64,000 nt of DNA from Eubacterium callanderi (GTDB lineage Bacteria; Bacillota; Clostridia; Eubacteriales; Eubacteriaceae), in NCBI RefSeq assembly GCF_900142645.1, contig NZ_FRBP01000006.1, forward strand, positions 1 through 64,000, in the 5' to 3' direction. The translations under genes and the position numbers were made by a program. Under the pieces are notes generated by a model, which had not been told where the DNA came from, made no database searches, and saw only the letters and a program-made list of their open reading frames with translations. Position 1 is the stretch's first letter. Every line of letters starts with the position of its first letter. Below are positions 1 through 6,937 of this stretch, piece by piece.

Positions 1-606
1 GATCGGCTGATTTACTGCCACATCGAGAATCAGCATCCCGATAGTCTGCGTTTTCTATCGGACTGCGAGGGATTTTTTAGAAAGAAGATCGAAATTCTCC
101 AATCCGAACACCAAAGCGTCGAGAAGGTTGTGGAAAAGTACCGGTTCTTAAACTCTCCGTATGGGGCAAAATGTACGAATATGCTTAAAAAACAGGTGCG
201 GAAAGAGTGGGAGAAGAAACAGGATGAACCGCTTACCTATGTTTGGGGCTATGACTGCACCGAAAAACACCGGGCAGATCGTTTACAAGAATCCGAACCA
301 GATATAACTCACGAATTCCCGCTCATCGATGCCAACATGACCAAAGAAGACTGCCACAAGCTTTCGAAAAAACTCGGTTTAAAGCGGCCGAAGATGTACG
401 ACATGGGCTATCCGAACAATAATTGTATCGGCTGTGTAAAGGGCGGCATGGGTTACTGGAACATGATCCGCAAGGATTTTCCGGAAGCGTTTGAACGGAT
501 GGCAAAATTAGAACGGGAGATCGGGCACAGTTGCATAAAGAATTGTTTTTTAGACGAACTTTCCCCGAACCGGGGCAGAAAACCTAAACCAATTTTAGAA
601 CAATAA
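1..606 (+). CDS. PAPS reductase-like phage protein, 5' partial
   Basis: The frame is open from the first base, so the real start lies to the left; 201 codons remain, ending at TAA. A GTG at 130 is probably only an internal codon. The C-terminal third carries the Cys-containing stretch NCIGCVKGGMGYWN followed by a basic tail, typical of phosphoadenosine-phosphosulfate reductase / PP-loop ATPase family proteins found in temperate phages. The ATP-binding SGGKDS loop would be upstream and cannot be checked. The role in phages is unproven (base or nucleotide modification is often suggested). It heads the early gene block of the prophage. Family assignment is by recognition of the C-terminal pattern only. 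Confidence 0.6.
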   Translation, partial: DRLIYCHIENQHPDSLRFLSDCEGFFRKKIEILQSEHQSVEKVVEKYRFLNSPYGAKCTNMLKKQVRKEWEKKQDEPLTYVWGYDCTEKHRADRLQESEPDITHEFPLIDANMTKEDCHKLSKKLGLKRPKMYDMGYPNNNCIGCVKGGMGYWNMIRKDFPEAFERMAKLEREIGHSCIKNCFLDELSPNRGRKPKPILEQ

Positions 607-610
607 AAAA

Positions 611-641
611 GGTCCCAAAGCGAAGCCACGCATTAGGGACC
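611..641. other. RNA hairpin after the PAPS reductase-like gene
   Basis: GGTCCC (611-616) pairs with GGGACC (636-641), with an inner GCG/CGC pair of arms. There is no T-run on the + side; on the - strand the hairpin is followed by six T, so it could end an antisense transcript. On + it may stabilise the 3' end of the upstream mRNA. Confidence 0.4.
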
Positions 642-689
642 AGACAATATGTTACGTGGTTATTGTACCACAGGAATGGAGAAAAAACA

Positions 690-789
690 ATGATCCAATA
701 CAGGGGCGTTCCGCCATAAGGAAGCTGTGCGACGCCATATAACCCCTTTAAGTCAAAGCCTGATCCGCGGGCTCAAAACGCGGAAATAA
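690..789 (+). pseudogene. small phage ORF split by a +1 base frameshift
   Basis: An ATG at 690 with a good ribosome binding site (GGAATGGAG) opens MIQYRGVP and then hits TAA at 717-719. If one C in the ccgcc at 711-715 is removed, the frame continues with HKEAVRRHITPLSQSL and ends at TAA 787-789, giving a 32-residue, strongly basic peptide. Both halves read as one sensible Arg/Lys-rich protein, so I infer one base too many (real frameshift or sequencing error). It sits alone between the PAPS reductase-like gene and the next early genes. Function unknown. A programmed frameshift is possible but no heptameric slippery site is present. Confidence 0.4.
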
Positions 790-830
790 AAATTAAAAAT
801 CGTTTGTAAAAAAGTACACAAGATAAAAAC

Positions 831-852
831 GGACGGGAATGAGCGCCCGTCC
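831..852 (+). other. perfect 7-bp hairpin in early leader
   Basis: GGACGGG (831-837) and CCCGTCC (846-852) form a perfect stem with an 8-nt loop. There is no immediate U-run, so it is a structured leader or spacer element rather than a standard terminator. Confidence 0.4.
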
Positions 853-962
853 AACCTGAACAGTCAAATTTTTTAAGCTTTAATGGATTAGAGTGTCATG
901 CCAGCACCGCAGTGGCGTATATCTGCGGCACCTGTTTTAATTTTTATGAAAATAAAAAAAAT

Positions 963-993
963 AGTCCTCATGCTTGGACGGCTTATGAGGGCT
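963..993 (+). other. leader hairpin with G-U pair
   Basis: AGTCCTCAT (963-971) pairs with ATGAGGGCT (985-993). The single non-Watson-Crick pair is T opposite G, which is a G-U wobble in + strand RNA but an A-C mismatch in - strand RNA, so it acts in + strand RNA. It lies 50 nt upstream of the next gene. The 610-1045 stretch thus holds three hairpins and one broken small ORF and nothing else I recognise. Confidence 0.35.
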
Positions 994-1045
994 ACGTAGT
1001 AAAAATATCAATTACAGTATATCACGAAAGGGGAGCTGTGTAAAT

Positions 1046-1198
1046 ATGAAACCCGATGAAATTGAATGGGCGATCTGTCAGCTGAATTACCATAACAAAC
1101 ACTTTGAGATCAAAGGAAGCACCGTATACCGGGCCATTGAGATCGCCATCCGGTGTATGCGAGAGGAGAAAAAGCGATGCCAGAAGTCATCACAATAA
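1046..1198 (+). CDS. hypothetical 50-aa early phage protein
   Basis: ATG at 1046 follows the ribosome binding site AAAGGGGAG with normal spacing. The 50-residue product begins MKPDEIEWAICQLNYHNKHF and is otherwise featureless, with many charged residues and no membrane segment or zinc motif. Its 3' end overlaps the next gene by 22 nt in another frame, which suggests translational coupling. I do not recognise a family; position at the front of the replication module suggests a small early accessory protein. Confidence 0.5.
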   Translation: MKPDEIEWAICQLNYHNKHFEIKGSTVYRAIEIAIRCMREEKKRCQKSSQ

Positions 1199-1590
1199 AG
1201 GGCAAGAACCCACACCCGGAATTTATAAAAATAATCACCGGCGTTCTGGTTCCGGCAGAACGGGATGACCAAATAACCATTTTTGGCCCGGAGGATCTGA
1301 AAGACCCGATCATTGACCGTTGCGGTTCAGACGTCTGGGACTATCTGAAGCCCTATCTGAAAGAACCGGAAGAAACAGAAACCGTCGATGAAGCAGACCT
1401 GTGTTACGAGGACATCGAGGGCCTCAATAACCTTTTGGAAGAAGTGCTTATAATGGTCTGGCACCTGCAGAACTGGCTCACCGAACGAAAGCGCTGGCAG
1501 CGCGAGAGTGCCTTAGAGCAAGTAGAGGCCATCGTCAATAAAATCAAAAGCTCCGAATATTATGACGGAGCAGAAAACATGGAGGGATAA
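1177..1590 (+). CDS. hypothetical early phage protein, 137 aa
   Basis: I place the start at ATG 1177, preceded by GAGAGGAG; an in-frame GTG at 1153 has no such site. The product is acidic in the middle (a run rich in Glu/Asp near residues 65-85) and helical and Trp-rich in the C-terminal half (VWHLQNWLTERKRWQ). No catalytic motif is visible and I do not recognise the family. It lies in a tightly packed early operon with the genes before and after. Confidence 0.55.
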   Translation: MPEVITIKGKNPHPEFIKIITGVLVPAERDDQITIFGPEDLKDPIIDRCGSDVWDYLKPYLKEPEETETVDEADLCYEDIEGLNNLLEEVLIMVWHLQNWLTERKRWQRESALEQVEAIVNKIKSSEYYDGAENMEG

Positions 1591-1596
1591 ACATTG

Positions 1597-1791
1597 ATGG
1601 ACAAATTAATTATGTACCGGGAAACCCACGAAGAGAAGTCCGGAAACAGCTTGCTGCAGTGTTCAAAGGACGTTGAAATAGAGGTCAAAGCCCTGGCAAA
1701 ACAGACAGGCCGTCTGACCAAAAACGTCACTGATGATCTGATTCGTTTTGCCTTGGAACGTGTTGAAATTCAGAACAAAGAGGAGGAATAA
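1597..1791 (+). CDS. small helical protein, possible ribbon-helix-helix
   Basis: The ribosome binding site GGAGGG at 1581-1586 serves either ATG 1597 or the adjacent in-frame TTG 1594; I prefer the ATG. The 64-residue product has a beta-like segment (SLLQCSKDVEIEVKALAKQ) followed by two helices (TKNVTDDLIRFALERVE), a layout resembling small ribbon-helix-helix DNA-binding proteins. This is a pattern judgement only. It is followed after 3 nt by the next gene. Confidence 0.5.
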   Translation: MDKLIMYRETHEEKSGNSLLQCSKDVEIEVKALAKQTGRLTKNVTDDLIRFALERVEIQNKEEE

Positions 1792-1794
1792 ACA

Positions 1795-2313
1795 ATGAAA
1801 TTTGTATTCGATAGCCACGAGGAAATCAGAGATTACGCAACACACACCCTGCACATGGTAAACGCGCCGGAGCACCAGCCGGCCTATATTGATAACTCCG
1901 GGCTGCATCCGATTGACGTGCAGCAGATGCACCAGCCGGCCCAGCAGCCTGCCCCGACAGGACAGGCGCCAACCGTGTCACCTGTGCAGACAACCGCACA
2001 GCCCGCTCCGGCGGCCCCCGCAGCTCCGCAGCCGGCACCCGTTCAGCAGACCCCGGTGACCCCGCCGCCAGCTCAACCCGCCCCAGTACAGCAACCAGCG
2101 CCGGCGGCACAACCTCTGCCGACCACTGCCGTGACCCAGGAGTACACCCAGGATCAGATCAGCGTGGCCATGGCCGGCCTGGTCAGCCAGGGCAAACAGC
2201 CGGAGATCATGGCACTGATCCAGGGCTTTGGCGTCAGCAGCCTGGTAGAGCTGCCCAAAGAACAATACGGCGCCCTGGCCGTCAAGCTGCGGGAAATGGG
2301 GGCGCAGATATGA
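1795..2313 (+). CDS. Pro/Ala/Gln-rich phage protein
   Basis: 172 residues. Residues about 1-45 form a short folded head, about 45-110 are a low-complexity linker of Pro, Ala, Gln, Thr and Val (PAPAAPAAPQPAPVQQ), and the last 55 residues form a compact helical domain (QDQISVAMAGLVSQGKQPEI). Such linkers tether a small binding domain to a partner. The coding strand is GC-rich through the linker. The stop overlaps the next start by 4 nt, so it is probably co-translated with the DUF2800 gene and linked to replication or recombination. Specific function unknown. Confidence 0.55.
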   Translation: MKFVFDSHEEIRDYATHTLHMVNAPEHQPAYIDNSGLHPIDVQQMHQPAQQPAPTGQAPTVSPVQTTAQPAPAAPAAPQPAPVQQTPVTPPPAQPAPVQQPAPAAQPLPTTAVTQEYTQDQISVAMAGLVSQGKQPEIMALIQGFGVSSLVELPKEQYGALAVKLREMGAQI

Positions 2314-3485
2314 GTTCAAAGAAAGAAGCCCCAGCCCACGCCCTGCTGTCCGCCAGCAGCGCTGAGCGCTGGCTGAACTGTCCTGCCTCCGTCCGGTTAT
2401 CCGAAGGGATGCCGGACCTGGCAGGCGATCCAGCCAGAGAAGGCACCCTGGCCCACGCTATCGCTGAGCTGAAACTGAGAAAGCAGTACACCGAGCCCGT
2501 GGGCAAAGCAACCTTCACAAGACGGATGAACAAGCTGACCAAAGACAATGACCTGTACAACCCCGAAATGCAGCGTTACACCGACCAGTATCTGGAGTTT
2601 GTGAACAGCATCACCTACGCGCAGACAACTACGCCCTTTGTAGAAGTGGAAAAAAAGGTTAATTACAGCGCTTATGCCCCCGAAGGCTTTGGCACTGCGG
2701 ACTGTATTGTCATCCACGGGAACCACCTCTGGGTGATCGATTTTAAATATGGCAAGCACAATAAAGTCGATGCTGCGGACAACAGCCAGCTGAAGCTTTA
2801 CGCCTTGGGGGTACTGGCCGATTATGGCTTCATCTACCCGATCCAGACCGTGACCCTCTGCATTGTGCAGCCCCGCATGGACAACGTTGTACAGTGGGAC
2901 ACCGATGTGGCCGCCCTGTACCAGTGGGGGAATGAAGTGGTCAAACCCCTGGCCGAAGAAGCCTATGCCGGCGGTGGGGAATGCGCGCCGGGTAAACACT
3001 GCCAGTTTTGCCCCGTCAAGCCCGTCTGCAAAGCATATGCCAGGCAGTACGACGTCAAAGAAGAAGAGATTAAAGACCCGCAGACCATGAACGCCGCAGA
3101 GATGGCCCAGATGCTCGCAAAGCTGGAGGGCGTGGTCAATTACCACAAGAAGCTGAAAGAGTATGCCCTCACCAAAGCACTGGAAGGCTTAACCATCCCA
3201 GGTTTCAAAGTGGTCGAAGGACGCAGCACACGCAGCTTCAAAGACCTTGACGCCGCATTCCAGAAAATTAAGGAAGCCGGCTTTGACGAATCCCTGCTCT
3301 ATGAACGCGTCCCCCTGACCCTGACCGGTGTTGAGAAGCTCTTAGGTAAAAACCAGTTCGACAGCCTGTTAGCCGCCGACGTGGTAAAACCCCAGGGAAA
3401 ACCAACGCTGGTACCCGAAGATGACAAACGGGAGCCGTTCAAACCAAAAAGCGCGGCCGAAGTATTCAAAGATATTCAAGTTTAG
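2310..3485 (+). CDS. DUF2800 protein, PD-(D/E)XK nuclease-like
   Basis: 391 residues, matching the phage DUF2800 family, related to Cas4/RecB-type PD-(D/E)XK nucleases. Visible hallmarks: the N-terminal SASSAERWLNCPASVRLSE signature, a central acidic/Lys core (TADCIVIH then WVIDFKYGK, residues about 130-150, the D and xxK positions of the nuclease core), and a Cys cluster CAPGKHCQFCPVKPVCKAY near residue 230 that would bind an iron-sulfur cluster as in Cas4. It overlaps the previous gene by 4 nt. Family context (next to a DUF2815 protein and a family A polymerase) points to DNA end processing or recombination during phage replication. Catalytic activity is inferred. Confidence 0.75.
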   Translation: MSSKKEAPAHALLSASSAERWLNCPASVRLSEGMPDLAGDPAREGTLAHAIAELKLRKQYTEPVGKATFTRRMNKLTKDNDLYNPEMQRYTDQYLEFVNSITYAQTTTPFVEVEKKVNYSAYAPEGFGTADCIVIHGNHLWVIDFKYGKHNKVDAADNSQLKLYALGVLADYGFIYPIQTVTLCIVQPRMDNVVQWDTDVAALYQWGNEVVKPLAEEAYAGGGECAPGKHCQFCPVKPVCKAYARQYDVKEEEIKDPQTMNAAEMAQMLAKLEGVVNYHKKLKEYALTKALEGLTIPGFKVVEGRSTRSFKDLDAAFQKIKEAGFDESLLYERVPLTLTGVEKLLGKNQFDSLLAADVVKPQGKPTLVPEDDKREPFKPKSAAEVFKDIQV

Positions 3486-3494
3486 GAGGATTAA

Positions 3495-3833
3495 ATGGAA
3501 AATTTTACCGTTAGCCGTGGAAAATGGCGAGAATATGATGTCAAAGTAACCTTACAGGCAGGAACATATAAAGGAGATTTCGTATTCCAGATACGTGGGA
3601 ATATTCCCCCCTATGACGCGCTTAGAGATCTGGACCCGGAATGTGACCCGGTCGAACCGGTCCAAAATAACTGCAGCTACAAAGAGTCTGAAAATGATGA
3701 CGGGGATTATTGGTTTGAAGCTTTATTAAAAGACGAAGCAGGGAATACCTGTCACGTTGAAGACGAGTGCTGTTTTTTAGAAGATTACATCGTTGGATTA
3801 GAGATTATCGATTGTAGAAACCGTAAATTTTAG
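3495..3833 (+). CDS. hypothetical acidic phage protein, 112 aa
   Basis: Starts at ATG 3495 behind a clear AGGAGG. The product is acidic, with several Cys, Asp and Glu residues (DPECDPVEPVQNN) and beta-like segments, but no motif I can name. It is placed between the DUF2800 and DUF2815 genes, a position often holding small accessory replication proteins. Its somewhat lower GC than its neighbours may mean a later insertion into the operon. Confidence 0.55.
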   Translation: MENFTVSRGKWREYDVKVTLQAGTYKGDFVFQIRGNIPPYDALRDLDPECDPVEPVQNNCSYKESENDDGDYWFEALLKDEAGNTCHVEDECCFLEDYIVGLEIIDCRNRKF

Positions 3834-3847
3834 GAGGAATAAATAAA

Positions 3848-4627
3848 ATGAGTGAATTATTGATTGGTGAAATTAGAATGAGTTATGTTAACGTGTTTGC
3901 GCCATATGCGGCCAACGGCGGAGAACCAAAATACTCCGTGACCTTGCTGATCCCTAAGAGCAACACACAGCTGGTGCAGCAGATTCAGGCCGCTATTGAA
4001 CAGGCCAAACAGGAGGGGGTCGCAAAGAAGTTCGGCGGCACTATGCCCGGCTTTGTCGCGTCTCCAATGCACGACGGCGACGGCACAAAGCAGACCGGGG
4101 AACCTTATGGCGAAGAGTGTAAAGGGCACTATGTAATGACCGCATCCTGTAAGCCAGAGTTCGGGGCACCCGGTGTCGTCGCAGGTCCTGACCGTCACCC
4201 TGCAATGGATCAGAGTGAAGTCTACTCCGGGTGCTATGGCTACGTATTTGTCAACTTCACCGCCTACAACGCCAGCGGGAAAAAGGGTGTCGGCTGCTAC
4301 CTGCAGCACGTTTGGAAAACACGAGACGGCGAAGCCTTCGCGGGCGCAAGAACCAGCGTTGAAGACGCCTTTGCAGGGGTAACGGTCCCCGTCCAGGGTC
4401 AGCCTGCAGCTCCTGGTGTTGTTACGCAGCCCGGATACACCGCAGCCATGCAGAATCCTTATGCGCAGCAGCCCGCGGCTCCGGCGGTTACGCCGGGATA
4501 TCCGCAGCAGCAACAGCCTGCCCCAGTACAACCCCAGTACGGTCAGGCCCCGGCACAGCCCGCAGCACCCCAGCAGATTGACCCCATCACCGGCCAGCCG
4601 ATCCCGCCGGCAGTTATGGGCATCTAA
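3848..4627 (+). CDS. DUF2815 protein, ssDNA-binding type
   Basis: 259 residues; residues 1-170 match the DUF2815 family of phage proteins thought to bind single-stranded DNA. Visible landmarks are MSYVNVFAPYAANGGEPKYS at the start and the core VMTASCKPEFGAPGV. Residues about 175-259 are a Pro/Gln/Ala-rich tail (YPQQQQPAPVQPQYGQ) like the disordered tails of SSB proteins that recruit partners, and similar in style to the linker encoded at 1795-2313. Role: protecting template strands for the polymerase encoded next. The gene ends just before an intrinsic terminator. Confidence 0.75.
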   Translation: MSELLIGEIRMSYVNVFAPYAANGGEPKYSVTLLIPKSNTQLVQQIQAAIEQAKQEGVAKKFGGTMPGFVASPMHDGDGTKQTGEPYGEECKGHYVMTASCKPEFGAPGVVAGPDRHPAMDQSEVYSGCYGYVFVNFTAYNASGKKGVGCYLQHVWKTRDGEAFAGARTSVEDAFAGVTVPVQGQPAAPGVVTQPGYTAAMQNPYAQQPAAPAVTPGYPQQQQPAPVQPQYGQAPAQPAAPQQIDPITGQPIPPAVMGI

Positions 4628-4635
4628 GGATTCAC

Positions 4636-4659
4636 GGCCCCCAGAGCGGGGCCTTTTTT
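4636..4659 (+). terminator. intrinsic terminator after DUF2815 gene
   Basis: GGCCCC (4636-4641) pairs with GGGGCC (4648-4653), followed directly by six T. It closes or attenuates the first early operon before the polymerase genes. Confidence 0.8.
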
Positions 4660-4678
4660 AGCAAAGTAGGAGACACAA

Positions 4679-4819
4679 ATGAAAAAACAAACAAAAGAAT
4701 GGAAAGAATGGCTGGCGGTTATCATTATTTCAATCGTTTATCTCGCTCTTTGGCTTTCTTTAGGAATCTGTCTTTGTATTGTTGCGTATGGCATGGGCCG
4801 TATCATTGGGGGCGCCTAA
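4679..4819 (+). CDS. small single-pass membrane protein, 46 aa
   Basis: ATG 4679 follows AGTAGGAGAC. The 46 residues have a charged N-terminus (MKKQTKEWKEW) and then a long hydrophobic span (residues about 12-38) ending in GRIIGGA. It overlaps the next gene at TAATGA. I do not recognise it; small membrane peptides at this site in phage replication modules have no assigned role. Confidence 0.55.
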   Translation: MKKQTKEWKEWLAVIIISIVYLALWLSLGICLCIVAYGMGRIIGGA

Positions 4820-4983
4820 TGAGCAAGAACCAATACAACGAACACCGCTACACTGAAAAATACCCGGACCCGACCGCGGGCACGGCCATTGACAACATTG
4901 AGCGGGAAGAGAAACGAAAACACAAAAACCAAACGACAAAGAAGAAACGGGGGCACCCAGATGGCAAAGAACCTCAGCATTGA
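4819..4983 (+). CDS. hypothetical basic protein, 54 aa
   Basis: ATG 4819 overlaps the stop of the preceding gene (TAATGA), indicating coupled translation. The product is hydrophilic, first mixed (MSKNQYNEHRYTEKYPDP) and then strongly basic (KRKHKNQTTKKKRGH), suggesting nucleic acid contact. It runs 23 nt into the polymerase gene in another frame. No family recognised. Confidence 0.5.
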   Translation: MSKNQYNEHRYTEKYPDPTAGTAIDNIEREEKRKHKNQTTKKKRGHPDGKEPQH

Positions 4984-6928
4984 TATTGAAACTTACTCCG
5001 GTGTAGATTTAACCAAGTCTGGGCTGTACAAATACGTGCAGTCCCCGGACTTTGAGATACTGCTCTTTGCCTACAGCTTTGATGATGAGCCCGTGGAGGT
5101 GGTGGATTTAACCCAGAAAGGGCGAACCCTGCCACAGCGTGTACTCTGGGCCCTTCAGGATCCAAACGTTAAAAAGGCCGCTTTTAACGCGGCTTTTGAG
5201 TGGTACTGCATCAACAAGTTTTTCGTGAGCCCGCTGGAGCAGTGGGAGTGTACCATGGTCCATGCCTATTATGCTGGTTACGCCGGCGGTCTTGGCCTGG
5301 TGGCCGAAGCCATGGGGATGCCGCCGGATAAAAAGAAAGACACTGCCGGCAAGGCGCTGATTAAGCTGTTCTGCTGTCCTAATGGGAAAAAAACAAAGAA
5401 GCACCCTTATGACCGCGTCTTGCCAAAACACGAGCCCGAAAAATGGCAGCTGTTTATCGAATATTGCCGCCAGGACGTGGTCGTGGAAAAAGCCATCAAG
5501 GAAAAACTGGACAAGTACCCCCTGCCTGAACAGGAGCAGCGCTACTGGATCATGGATCAGGCCATCAACAGCGGCGGCGTGGGCACGGCAATGCCGCTGA
5601 TTGACGGCGCCCTTTATATCAAAGACGCGGTTGAGCAAGAACTGAAAGAAAACATCCGGGCGATCACAGGAACCGACAACCCAAACAGTGACGACCAAGT
5701 TAAAGCCTGGATTTTTGAAACCGCCGGCATTGAAGTGAAGTCCCTTGAAAAGAAAGTCGTTGAGGATGTCCTTGACGCCGTGTCCGCATTTCCGGAAGTG
5801 GTAACCGTGCTGAACCTGCGTAAGCAGCTGAAAAAATCCAGCCTGGCAAAGTACGCTACCCTGAAGGACGGCACCTGTGCAGACGGGCGATTCCGGGGAA
5901 TGCTGCAGTTTTACGGCGCGAAAACCGGGCGGTGGGCCGGACGCGCCGTGCAGCCACAAAATCTTCCCAGGAATTACATGGCCACACTGGACACCGCCCG
6001 GGAACTGGTTATGCAGAAAAATGTTGAGGGCTTAAAGCTGATTTACGGCAATGTCCAGGACACCGCCAGCCAGCTGATCCGCACCGCGTTTGTGCCGACC
6101 GAAGGCTGCATTTTCGCCGTGGCAGATTACAGCGCCATTGAAGCCCGGGTCATTGCCTGGCTGGCCGGAGAAAACTGGAAGCTGGATGTTTTCAGAACCC
6201 ACGGCAAAATCTATGAAGCATCCGCCAGTGCCATGTTTGGGGTGCCCCTCAAGAAGATCACAAAAGGAAATCCTGAATACGAGCTCCGGGCAAAAGGAAA
6301 AGTGGCCGAGCTGGCCCTGGGCTATCAGGGGTCGGATGGTGCTTTAATCCAGATGGGTGCCCTTAAGATGGGGCTGGAGGAAGAAGAACTCCCGGACATC
6401 GTCAGACGCTGGCGGGCATCCAACCCGCGGATCAAAGACCTGTGGTGGAAACTGGACCGCGCAGCTGTGCAGTGTGTAAAGTACGGTACACCGCAGTATC
6501 TGCAAAAAGGGATTGTGCTCTCAAGAGACCAGGAATATCTTTTTATCACTTTACCCTCTGGCCGCCAGCTTTTTTATCTTCACCCAGGCATCCTGCCGAA
6601 CCGGTGGGGCGATGACGCCATTTCCTACGAAGGGCGGGGCGCATCGAAAAAATGGGTCACCCTGGAAACCTATGGGGGCAAACTGACCGAAAACGTGGTT
6701 CAGGCCATTGCGAGGGACTGCCTGGCAGAAGCCATGTACAAGCTGCACTGCGCAGGTTATAAAATCTGCTTCCATGTGCACGATGAAGTGATTCTCGAAG
6801 TCCCCAAAAATGACCCATGTTATAACCTGGACAACGCTATCAAAATCATGTGTGAGCCCCCGGCCTGGGCGCCCGACCTGCCCTTAAACGCCGATGGGTT
6901 CACGTCCGACTACTACAAGAAAGATTAG
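4961..6928 (+). CDS. phage DNA polymerase, family A
   Basis: 655 residues from ATG 4961; earlier in-frame codons lack a ribosome binding site. Residues about 1-190 form a DnaQ-like 3'-5' proofreading exonuclease: LSIDIETYS supplies the first acidic pair and YCRQDVVVE the last Asp. The polymerase domain shows motif A (ADYSAIEARVIAWLAG), motif B (KGKVAELALGYQG) and motif C (FHVHDEVILEV) in order. There is no 5'-3' exonuclease domain, as usual for phage versions. It replicates the phage genome with the primase-helicase encoded 9 nt downstream. All key residues look present. Confidence 0.93.
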   Translation: MAKNLSIDIETYSGVDLTKSGLYKYVQSPDFEILLFAYSFDDEPVEVVDLTQKGRTLPQRVLWALQDPNVKKAAFNAAFEWYCINKFFVSPLEQWECTMVHAYYAGYAGGLGLVAEAMGMPPDKKKDTAGKALIKLFCCPNGKKTKKHPYDRVLPKHEPEKWQLFIEYCRQDVVVEKAIKEKLDKYPLPEQEQRYWIMDQAINSGGVGTAMPLIDGALYIKDAVEQELKENIRAITGTDNPNSDDQVKAWIFETAGIEVKSLEKKVVEDVLDAVSAFPEVVTVLNLRKQLKKSSLAKYATLKDGTCADGRFRGMLQFYGAKTGRWAGRAVQPQNLPRNYMATLDTARELVMQKNVEGLKLIYGNVQDTASQLIRTAFVPTEGCIFAVADYSAIEARVIAWLAGENWKLDVFRTHGKIYEASASAMFGVPLKKITKGNPEYELRAKGKVAELALGYQGSDGALIQMGALKMGLEEEELPDIVRRWRASNPRIKDLWWKLDRAAVQCVKYGTPQYLQKGIVLSRDQEYLFITLPSGRQLFYLHPGILPNRWGDDAISYEGRGASKKWVTLETYGGKLTENVVQAIARDCLAEAMYKLHCAGYKICFHVHDEVILEVPKNDPCYNLDNAIKIMCEPPAWAPDLPLNADGFTSDYYKKD

Positions 6929-6937
6929 GAGGCCCTT

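Noticed and set aside
2397-3146. Minus-strand open frame opposite the DUF2800 gene
   Set aside because: Shadow; the + frame has clear family motifs.
5108-5959. Minus-strand open frame opposite the DNA polymerase gene
   Set aside because: Shadow of the polymerase; no start signal or recognisable domain.
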